Below are positions 4,844-11,302 of a stretch of 11,302 nucleotides of DNA, piece by piece. The stretch is from Planctomycetes bacterium RBG_13_46_10 (GTDB lineage: Bacteria > Planctomycetota > Phycisphaerae > Sedimentisphaerales > Anaerobacaceae): contig MHYD01000034.1 of NCBI GenBank assembly GCA_001824645.1, forward strand, positions 9,911 to 21,212, read 5' to 3'. The translations under genes and the position numbers were made by a program. The notes under the pieces were generated by a model that was not told the origin of the DNA, made no database searches, and saw nothing but the letters and a program-made list of their open reading frames with translations. Every line of letters starts with the position of its first letter. The first letter of the stretch is position 1.

Positions 4844-7800
4844 TTATATACCGCTTACACCGGAAGATGCTGAACCTGAACGACGCTCAAAAATCGAATA
4901 AACAACCGGAACAAACACCAATGTGATAAAAGTCGAGCTCAGCAGCCCTCCAATGACGACCCTTGCCATAGGGGCCTGAGCTTCACCTCCTTCGCCAAGG
5001 CCCAGAGCCAAAGGCAAAAGACCGAAGATGGTCGTTAAAGCCGTCATAAGAATCGGCCTTAGCCTCTTTCTTCCGGCTTCCTCTATAGCCTCGCGAAGCG
5101 GCATCGAGTCCCTGCGACGCAGAAGATTGGTATGGTCAACCAAAAGAATCGCGTTGTTGACCACGATTCCGCCGAGCATAATACTCCCTATGAACGATTG
5201 GATGTTAAAGGTCGTTCCCGTGAAAAAGAGCATCAGGATTACTCCTATTGCTGCCAACGGGACGGAGAACATAACCACGAACGGATCGCGCAAAGATTCA
5301 TACTGGCAGGCCATCACCATATAGACCAGCACCAGCGCCAGAACACAGCTAAGTGAAAGCTCACGAAAGGACTTCTGCTGCTCTTCGTAATCGCCGCCGA
5401 AACCGATGGTAAAATCCCGCGGCACAGGCACTGATTGCAGCTTCACATGGATATCCGACAAAACCGAGCCCATGTCTCTTCCGCTGATATCTGCGGAAAC
5501 TGTCACGATACGTTCCTGGTCTTTTCGCTCGACCAGGACGGGGCCGCTTCGCGGACCAGTGCTTACGACGTTTTTGAGAACTACGGGCTGACCTTCGGAG
5601 TTGGTCAGGGTCAGATCGAGAATTTCATTTAAATTCATCTTCTCTGCTTCCCTGAGCTTTACCAAAATTGCATATTCATCACCAGCCTGGCGGTAATAAC
5701 CGGATGTTGTTCCTGACAGGATGGTCTGAAGAGCATTGGCGATTTTTGAAACTGACAGATTCATATCGGCGGCCTTCTGACGGTCTATGAAAATCAGCTC
5801 TTCCGGATTTCCGGCTTCCCTGCTTATTCGTGCATCGGTAACCCCATCCACGGATTCGACGAGGTTTTTTACCTGCTGGGCCAGCATATCCGCCATCTCC
5901 AGGTCGTGACCGCGGATTTCAACCTCTACTCTGTCACCCTGAGACGTTCCCATGCGAAGAATAAACAATCCCTGGCCGGCACGAGTTCGAATAATCATTC
6001 CAGGTATGTTACTCAGCTTGCGGCGCAGGTCAGCGGCAATCTGTTCGCTTGATCTTGAGCGCTGAGACTGGGGCTTCAGCGAAAGGCGAATGCTGCCGGT
6101 ATGACCACCACCTCCGCGCCATCCTATGCCGCCAACACTTGATACAACATTTTGGATTTCAGGTACAGATTCATTAACTATCTTTTCAATGACTTTAAAT
6201 TTTTCATCCACCAAATCCAAACGTGTTCCTACCTGCATCTCGCCCTCTACCCTTACCTCGCCCTCATCCGTGGCCGGCATCAGCTCTGCGCCAACATACG
6301 GAATCAGCATCGCACTTAAGCCCATTAAAAGAACGGCAAGAATAACAACAATAATACGATGATTCAAGGCGATATGGAGCAGCTTTTTATAATTGTCCTC
6401 CAGATGACTTAAAAATTGCCCGCTGATTTCAAAAACCCGCGCTCCAAATCCCTTTCCCTGTGACGAATCTTTTAAGGTTGAAGGCAGGATACGCGCTGAA
6501 AGCATCGGCACAACTGTAATGGCCACCACCAAAGAACACAAGAGCGAAAAAGCGACAACAATTGAAAGCTGCTTGAACATCACGCCGGACATGCCACGCA
6601 TAAAAACCAGCGGCAGAAAAACAACCACTGTTGTCAGAGTGCTGGCAATGATGGCATTCGTTACCTCCTCGGTGCCGTCAACAGCAGCCAGCTCGCGTGT
6701 CTGCTGTGTCTCCCTGATGCGGAAAATATTCTCCAGAACTACGATTGCATTATCAACGAGCATCCCGATTCCCAGCGCCAGCCCACCGAGAGTCATAATA
6801 TTGAGTGTGAAGCCGCTAAAATAAAGCAATGCAAAGGTGGCGATGATAGAAACCGGAATCGCAGTGGCGATTATTATTGTGCTTCTTACATTACGCAGAA
6901 ACACCAGCAATATTATTACAGCTAAAATGCCTCCGTAAACTGCGGAAGAGCCTACGTTACTGATGGAGCGCTGTATATAATCGGATGTATCAACTATGGT
7001 TATTATTTTTATCTGCGGTATGTCACGATTAATCCGTTCAAGCTCCTTAATCGCTCCACGGGCAACATCGACTGTGTTCTTGCCGGATTGCTTACTGACC
7101 GACAACCTTATGCCGGGCTGGCCGTTGACCCGGACAATCCTTGTGATTTTTTGCCAGGAATCTGCTACGTTTGCGATTTCCCTCAACTGTATAGGCACAC
7201 CCTCACGAATCGCGATGACCGTGTCTTCCAGTTGCTTAAGGTCGATATATTCACCCGGCGTCCTGATGGTGACTTCAAAATTTCCTCTTTCAATGGTACC
7301 AGCCGGAATGTTTACGTTCCCCTCGCGTATGCCAGTAATGATTCTGTCCAGCGGGATGGCCAAAGCGTTAATTTTAGCCGGGTCAAGGCTGACGTGTATC
7401 TCCCGCTCGAGTCCGCCCCAAATGTCAACGGCTGCAACACCGGGCACACGCTCGAGACGATATTTAACCTGGTCTTCGATAATTTGCCGGGTTTGGACAG
7501 GGTCTAATTTGCTGGATGCACCGAGAATCAATATCGGAAAACTCGCCAGATCAAACTTGCGAAGCGTAGGTCTATCGGCCTCTTCCGGCAAACGGTCAAC
7601 AATACGGTCCAGGCGGTCACGAATATCATTTGCAGCAGCATCAAGGTTGGTACCCCAGGAGAATGTCACGCGAACCGTGCCTCTGTCCTCGACAGAAACG
7701 GAGCTTACCTCTTCAACGCCTGGCACGGCGCTCATAGCCTCTTCGATCGGCCGCGTTATTAACTCTTCAATTTCCTCAGGGCCGGCATTCTCGTAAGTGC

Positions 7801-7945
7801 AGGAAATACTTATGGTCGGATAAGAAATATCGGGCATAAGGTCAATCGGCAGACGCAGCAGAGAGATAACGCCCAACAGTATCACTATTAGCACAACCAT
7901 AATTGTAAATATGGGGCGGTGGACAGAAAATCGTGATATCTTCAT
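4844..7945 (-). CDS. RND-family efflux permease (AcrB/HAE1-like)
   Basis: At 1033 aa this is full length for an RND inner-membrane pump. The first membrane helix is at about residues 12-31. It is followed by the first porter domain (GPEEIEELITRPIEEAM, residues 55-71), a TM2-TM6 block at about 335-485, a second porter domain (560-850) and a TM8-TM12 block ending near 1020. In TM4 the motif is GMLVDNAIVVLEN, which keeps Asp398 (AcrB Asp407) but has Asn399 where AcrB has Asp408. In TM10 GGIVVNNAILLVD has Asn930 at the place of AcrB Lys940. RPILMT in TM11 keeps the Arg. Such pumps trade protons for exported drugs, lipids or metabolites; the substrate cannot be read here. The start overlaps the upstream stop as ATGA and has AGGAGG 6 bases before it (7957-7952), so translation is probably coupled. 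Confidence 0.93.
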   Translation of the reverse strand: MKISRFSVHRPIFTIMVVLIVILLGVISLLRLPIDLMPDISYPTISISCTYENAGPEEIEELITRPIEEAMSAVPGVEEVSSVSVEDRGTVRVTFSWGTNLDAAANDIRDRLDRIVDRLPEEADRPTLRKFDLASFPILILGASSKLDPVQTRQIIEDQVKYRLERVPGVAAVDIWGGLEREIHVSLDPAKINALAIPLDRIITGIREGNVNIPAGTIERGNFEVTIRTPGEYIDLKQLEDTVIAIREGVPIQLREIANVADSWQKITRIVRVNGQPGIRLSVSKQSGKNTVDVARGAIKELERINRDIPQIKIITIVDTSDYIQRSISNVGSSAVYGGILAVIILLVFLRNVRSTIIIATAIPVSIIATFALLYFSGFTLNIMTLGGLALGIGMLVDNAIVVLENIFRIRETQQTRELAAVDGTEEVTNAIIASTLTTVVVFLPLVFMRGMSGVMFKQLSIVVAFSLLCSLVVAITVVPMLSARILPSTLKDSSQGKGFGARVFEISGQFLSHLEDNYKKLLHIALNHRIIVVILAVLLMGLSAMLIPYVGAELMPATDEGEVRVEGEMQVGTRLDLVDEKFKVIEKIVNESVPEIQNVVSSVGGIGWRGGGGHTGSIRLSLKPQSQRSRSSEQIAADLRRKLSNIPGMIIRTRAGQGLFILRMGTSQGDRVEVEIRGHDLEMADMLAQQVKNLVESVDGVTDARISREAGNPEELIFIDRQKAADMNLSVSKIANALQTILSGTTSGYYRQAGDEYAILVKLREAEKMNLNEILDLTLTNSEGQPVVLKNVVSTGPRSGPVLVERKDQERIVTVSADISGRDMGSVLSDIHVKLQSVPVPRDFTIGFGGDYEEQQKSFRELSLSCVLALVLVYMVMACQYESLRDPFVVMFSVPLAAIGVILMLFFTGTTFNIQSFIGSIMLGGIVVNNAILLVDHTNLLRRRDSMPLREAIEEAGRKRLRPILMTALTTIFGLLPLALGLGEGGEAQAPMARVVIGGLLSSTFITLVFVPVVYSIFERRSGSASSGVSGI

Positions 7946-9189
7946 TTGGCCCCTCCTGACCCGGTGCCGGTAGCACTTATCTCCGATTTGGTTTCTTTTT
8001 GAAGTGTTTCTGCGGTAAGGGATGCTTTAGTCCACGACAAAGTAATATCGGAGCCGTCCTCAAGAAGATGATTACCCATTGTGATGACGTATCCTGACGC
8101 GTCAATATCGGATGGCTCTATTATTTCCGCTGACTCTCCGCTGACTATCCCCACCGTCACAGGGACAAATCTGGCTTTAAGATTATCTCTATCGGCGATA
8201 AAAACACCCTGCTGACCGTTTCTTCTAACCAAAGCGGCAAGCGGGACAATTGTAGCGTTATCGTGACTTGCAAACTCAATACGGGCCCTTATAAACATAC
8301 CGGGCCGCAGCAGCTCTTCGGAATTTAGTATCTCAAGCTCCACTCTTGCCTGCCGGGAGCTCTCCACCAGAAGTGGCGCTATGCGTACTATATCGCCGGT
8401 AAAAGTCTTGTCCGGATAGGCGTCGGTAGTAATGGCGGCACGTTGACCGACACTAACCTTAGGATAGTCTTTTTCGACAACATAAACGACAGCCGTCAAG
8501 GATTTATTCTCAAGTACAGAGACAATTGGCTGATTAGCCTGCAAAAGCGCGCCTTCATCCACAAATCTTTCACCTACCACTCTGGTCTGATCGCCATCCT
8601 CCCAGAATGCCTGAACACGCGTATAGGATAGTCTAAGGTCAGCAGCCTTGAGTGCTGCTTCCTTCTGGGTGACCTGAGCAAGTGAGACCTTCAGTTGTGT
8701 CTGAGAGGAATTATAGGCAGCCTCGGCTGCTTCCAGCTCCGAGGCTGAGGCGATTTGCTTTTCACGAAGCGCCTTCGCCCTTTCATATTCCCGCCGAGCA
8801 AGGTCAAGATCACTGGCACAATTCTCAGCATTCGCCCTGGCGACCTGTAATTCCGCTCTGGCCTGTTCCACCTGCTGTTGGTACTCCTGGTCTTCAAGAA
8901 TTGCTATTACCTGATTTCGCTGGACCGTATCGCCGATGTTGACAAGGAGTTTTTGAAGCCAGCCGGCGGCTTTCGGCGACACTACGAACTGTGACTTCGG
9001 AATGAGAGATCCGGTAAATACCCCGATGTCCTTGATGGTGTTTTTATGGATAAGTTGAACTTCAACAGCTACCGCAACGGCAGGCCGGCCTGGGCCGGCG
9101 CCGCCTGAGGCTGTGATTCGTTTAAACAGAAGGACGCCGAGGACTGTGACAATTGCAAGAACAAGCAACGTGTAAATGAGCTTCTTCAT
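7942..9189 (-). CDS. RND membrane fusion protein (AcrA/MexA-like)
   Basis: The 415-aa protein has an uncleaved anchor or signal at residues 1-23 (no lipobox). Lipoyl half-domains are at about 68-100 (VVSPKAAGWLQKLLVNIGDT) and about 205-230, separated by an alpha-hairpin coiled coil at about 100-190. A beta-barrel domain follows at about 231-307, ending LLRPGMFIRARIEF, and then a membrane-proximal domain and a Gly/Ser-rich tail. It would be a periplasmic adaptor linking the permease to the outer-membrane channel. It is first in a three-gene operon: its TGA overlaps the permease ATG, and the channel gene follows. AGGA lies 7 bases before ATG 9189. Inverted repeats at 9218-9270 upstream are candidate operators, and no regulator gene is present in the window. 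Confidence 0.92.
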   Translation of the reverse strand: MKKLIYTLLVLAIVTVLGVLLFKRITASGGAGPGRPAVAVAVEVQLIHKNTIKDIGVFTGSLIPKSQFVVSPKAAGWLQKLLVNIGDTVQRNQVIAILEDQEYQQQVEQARAELQVARANAENCASDLDLARREYERAKALREKQIASASELEAAEAAYNSSQTQLKVSLAQVTQKEAALKAADLRLSYTRVQAFWEDGDQTRVVGERFVDEGALLQANQPIVSVLENKSLTAVVYVVEKDYPKVSVGQRAAITTDAYPDKTFTGDIVRIAPLLVESSRQARVELEILNSEELLRPGMFIRARIEFASHDNATIVPLAALVRRNGQQGVFIADRDNLKARFVPVTVGIVSGESAEIIEPSDIDASGYVITMGNHLLEDGSDITLSWTKASLTAETLQKETKSEISATGTGSGGAK

Positions 9190-9217
9190 TCGTTATTCCT
9201 AATAGCCATTAACTTTG

Positions 9218-9270
9218 GTATAGTGTGCACTGCACATCATCTTTTAAATAGTATGCCCCACACACTATAC
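9218..9270. promoter_or_regulatory. Operator-like inverted repeats upstream of the efflux operon
   Basis: GTATAGTGTG (9218-9227) and CACACTATAC (9261-9270) are perfect 10-bp inverted arms 33 bases apart. Overlapping the first arm, TGTGCA-C-TGCACA (9224-9236) is a perfect 13-base odd palindrome. Both lie within 82 bases of the fusion-protein start, where a repressor or activator would be expected to bind. Both arms contain TATAGT or its complement, which is -10-like, but no convincing -35 was found. Confidence 0.45.
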
Positions 9271-9367
9271 ATAGATTGTTAAAATGGTGATTTTACCAAA
9301 TCCTATCACATAATAAAAGAAATATTGCTTCTGGAAAAGAGAACAGAAGTTTGTCTTCCATCATCTG

Positions 9368-10339
9368 TCATTTGTTTTCTGTCTGCTCATAAATCATAGC
9401 AATTTCACAAAGCAGCTTTTCAAGCTTAGAGAAATATTCATCTTCGGGAAATTGGTCTTTTGAATCGCGCAGAGCGAGGACCTGGCGCTCAAGCTGGTCC
9501 CTTCTGGCCCGTAGTTCCGACGGCATTTTACCTTCAGATTCACTATATAAAAGATGTAACTGATGCGCACGGTAGCCGTCCAGTGTCGTGCCACCTTCGG
9601 CTTTTCGCACAGGTCGGATGCCGGCAAACCAATCGGCAGGTGTTCCAAGGGCATCACCGTTGTCATCAAGCAGAGCGTGCTCGGTGGCCAAGCGACCGTT
9701 TGCTTTATAAAATTCATCAACGTTATGCGAGGCGGTAAGGAACGCCTCAAGCAGCGAAGTCTGGCCGTCCTTGTCAAGGTCTGCCTGCGGGTCGGCAATC
9801 ACAGCGGCCATATATTGGCCTAACCGGGCATAGTTTTGTTCAAAACCGCTTCTGGTTGCGGTTATTATAATGCGCCCCTGCCCTGATAAGGTGCTTAAAA
9901 AAGGAGAACTTGATGACGTATTATCAATGATTACAATAGGCCGCGATAGGGGTGCAAGGAACGCGGTCAAATCGTCTGCTGAAACATCGGGACCACGAAG
10001 ATTGAATTTGGCTGTCCTTCCGTCATAAGTTCCGTGCCCAATCATAACCAGCCACAAGGCAGCATCGGTTTTCCCAGATTCCTCCGCAAGTTTCATTTGC
10101 AGCTTCGTACGGTCATCTACTGAGCCATCCGCTTCATCCAAACCAATTGTGGTAAATTCCGCTCCACTTTTTGAGGCGGCCTGCTGCCAGAGGCCTGCCC
10201 ACCTAGCAAATTGTGCTCCATATTCCGGCGTTCCCTCCGCACCGATGACAACTATAACCGTGGGTCGGGTGTTTTCTGCCTTAGGCAAAAATGGCGAATT
10301 TATTAAAAATAAGCTTAAAAGCACAAAAGCAAAATTCAT
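9368..10339 (-). CDS. Secreted caspase/C13-fold protein, apparently without catalytic Cys
   Basis: From ATG 10339 the protein is 323 aa. An upstream in-frame ATG at 10432 lies inside the preceding gene and is rejected, because 10339 has GAAGGG 6 bases upstream and begins a signal peptide (MNFAFVLLSLFLINS). The core resembles the clan CD caspase/legumain fold: strand TVIVVIGAEG (27-36), strand plus His motif LWLVMIGHG (95-103, His102), and strand PIVIID (134-139). After that strand, clan CD peptidases carry the Cys; here the sequence is DNTSSSS, with no Cys. DLDKDGQTSLLE (187-198) fits an EF-hand/dockerin calcium loop. A second Asp-rich turn is ALLDDNGDALGTPADWF, and the C-terminus is a charged coiled coil. 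It is probably periplasmic. It may be a non-catalytic relative or may use another nucleophile. ATGA overlap ties it to the upstream membrane protein. Confidence 0.72.
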   Translation of the reverse strand: MNFAFVLLSLFLINSPFLPKAENTRPTVIVVIGAEGTPEYGAQFARWAGLWQQAASKSGAEFTTIGLDEADGSVDDRTKLQMKLAEESGKTDAALWLVMIGHGTYDGRTAKFNLRGPDVSADDLTAFLAPLSRPIVIIDNTSSSSPFLSTLSGQGRIIITATRSGFEQNYARLGQYMAAVIADPQADLDKDGQTSLLEAFLTASHNVDEFYKANGRLATEHALLDDNGDALGTPADWFAGIRPVRKAEGGTTLDGYRAHQLHLLYSESEGKMPSELRARRDQLERQVLALRDSKDQFPEDEYFSKLEKLLCEIAMIYEQTENK

Positions 10340-11302
10340 GGTAATCCCTTCCAGCGGCGCAAAGCCCATTCGCCGACAAAGCTCATCAGAACAAGAAGAA
10401 AGGCCATCGGTAAAATCCCATGTAAATCCCACAAAGGTCTAATCCACATCTCTGTAATCGGAGCATTTCTATCGGGCAAGCTGCGAACAAAATTATCCAG
10501 CTCACCAAGCTCGATAACCCGGCCGCCGGTCTGCCGAGCGATTTTCTCAAGCAACGGCCGGTTTGTATTTATAGAGCGAAACTCCTGAGCCTGTAGATTG
10601 ACAGCCAATCCGGCCTGGGCTCGACCCGTGAGATAGCCAATTGCGATTTCGTCCTGATTCTCACTCGTTTTTATCTCATGGGTCAGGCCGACCTCGGCAC
10701 TATTAGAATCGGTAACAACAGCACGGGCGAGATAACAGCCGCTGTTTCGTGGAATATACGCAGCCTCAAATAATCCGGCTTCGCTCAGAGCCGGCTCCGC
10801 AGTCAGGAGCAGACTCTGATTGTGTGGGTCACGCACATCGATTTTAACTGAGACATTATCCATCGGCTGAAAAGCCTTATCGCGAACGCGGACCTGAAAC
10901 ACAACCGAATTGTTTTCATCATCCGGCCTATCAACAAACTGTAATGAGATTCGGTTCGGCACATCTGTAACGAGCCAGCGCAGCATCTGTCTCCAGAACT
11001 TATCCATATCCTGATGCATTTGGGGCTCTGTTAGACCCCAGCGCCATATATCACCAACTGTAAGTGCCGCAGTGCGTCCATTGCCGTACCTTTGCACAAC
11101 CAAAGCCGGAAACTTGTATTGCGGGTCATCACCAGCGGTGGCAATCACAGCAGCACCAGGCTTGACAGCGGAAATGCGATTGAGAACACGAAACACGGGC
11201 ATTTCCCATATTCGTTGTTCTTCATCCGGCTCATTGTCACGCAGTCTGGCCCAGCTGGCCAGCCAGCCCTGGCGCGTAAGGTCCATATAGATTTTACTGC
11301 CT
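10336..11302 (-). CDS. Amidotransferase/BatA-like membrane protein, 5'-partial
   Basis: The frame stays open past the window edge: five codons precede the internal ATG at 11286, so that ATG is not taken as the start and 321 residues are visible. The segment resembles the C-terminal half of large planctomycete proteins with a glutamine-amidotransferase-like or VWA-like domain and a BatA-type anchor. It has RQGWLASWARLRD, the strand FPALVVQRYGNGRTAALTVG, then IWRWGL. A beta-sandwich-like region follows (about residues 130-235 of the visible part), then GGRVIELGELDNFV, and a single C-terminal membrane helix (LWDLHGILPMAFLLVLMSFV) with a basic WALRRWK end. This suggests an inner-membrane protein with its bulk outside the cytosol. 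Its TGA overlaps the ATG of the caspase-fold gene, so the two are probably made together. In related genomes I recall MoxR/DUF58 genes upstream, which is not testable here. Confidence 0.68.
   Translation of the reverse strand, partial: GSKIYMDLTRQGWLASWARLRDNEPDEEQRIWEMPVFRVLNRISAVKPGAAVIATAGDDPQYKFPALVVQRYGNGRTAALTVGDIWRWGLTEPQMHQDMDKFWRQMLRWLVTDVPNRISLQFVDRPDDENNSVVFQVRVRDKAFQPMDNVSVKIDVRDPHNQSLLLTAEPALSEAGLFEAAYIPRNSGCYLARAVVTDSNSAEVGLTHEIKTSENQDEIAIGYLTGRAQAGLAVNLQAQEFRSINTNRPLLEKIARQTGGRVIELGELDNFVRSLPDRNAPITEMWIRPLWDLHGILPMAFLLVLMSFVGEWALRRWKGLP
10346..10351 (-). promoter_or_regulatory. Ribosome binding site fixing the caspase-fold start
   Basis: GAAGGG on the minus strand stands 6 bases before ATG 10339, inside the last codons of the upstream gene. 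It supports the ATGA-overlap start over the longer ATG at 10432. Confidence 0.6.

Noticed and set aside
6996..7796. A 266-codon plus-strand open frame opposite the permease gene
   Set aside because: It lies wholly within the strongly supported permease coding region, its Ser/Arg-rich translation shows no family pattern, and it is best explained as a frame shadow.
9301..9367. Possible intrinsic terminator after the caspase-fold gene
   Set aside because: CTTCTG and CAGAAG can pair on the minus strand, but the stem is only 6 bp with a long loop, and the following T content is interrupted.
10340..10432. Longer N-terminus for the caspase-fold gene from ATG 10432
   Set aside because: The added residues are polar and would bury the signal peptide. 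They overlap the upstream gene by 97 bases, while ATG 10339 has its own ribosome binding site and an ATGA overlap.

Overview
The window looks like a chromosomal segment of a moderate-GC, Gram-negative-type bacterium. A member of the Planctomycetota (Phycisphaerae/Sedimentisphaerales-like) is my best guess. The reasons are a DUF6941-type protein, an amidotransferase/BatA-like membrane protein coupled to a caspase-fold secreted protein, a complete RND efflux pump, several REP-like palindrome families, and several starts without a clear Shine-Dalgarno sequence. The assignment rests on remembered family distributions, not on a search.

Bases 1-2556 (rightward) look like the end of a phage or prophage-like late cassette. 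It holds a tail-protein-like gene cut by the window edge, a 93-aa gene of unknown role, a small holin-like membrane/coiled-coil protein and a lipoprotein. Lying antisense between the last two is a spore-photoproduct-lyase-family radical SAM gene. It keeps the iron-sulfur cluster motif but has lost its C-terminal half. The intergenic gaps of this cassette carry three copies of one short hairpin element (TTTAG, 8-bp stem, TTTA loop). The stem sequences differ but every change is compensated, and one copy is inverted.

Bases 2557-3256 contain a TTCGAC-type palindromic repeat cluster, a TATAAT promoter element, and a DUF6941-type gene that probably starts at GTG 2755. An 18-bp perfect palindrome sits at the convergent junction with the efflux operon.

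Bases 9189-3257 (leftward) encode a three-gene RND tripartite efflux pump: membrane fusion protein, 1033-aa inner-membrane permease and TolC-like outer-membrane channel. The first two genes overlap by ATGA and the third follows after 3 bases. The TolC-like gene has a GTAG-headed palindromic repeat translated in frame just behind its signal-peptide core. Operator-like inverted repeats lie upstream of the first gene.

Bases 11302-9368 (leftward) hold the 3' part of an amidotransferase/BatA-like membrane protein. It is coupled by an ATGA overlap to a secreted caspase/C13-fold protein that keeps the His motif but lacks the expected catalytic Cys and carries an EF-hand-like calcium loop. No RNA genes, CRISPR arrays or complete insertion sequences were seen. 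Apart from the listed repeats and sites, no gap exceeds about 200 bases.
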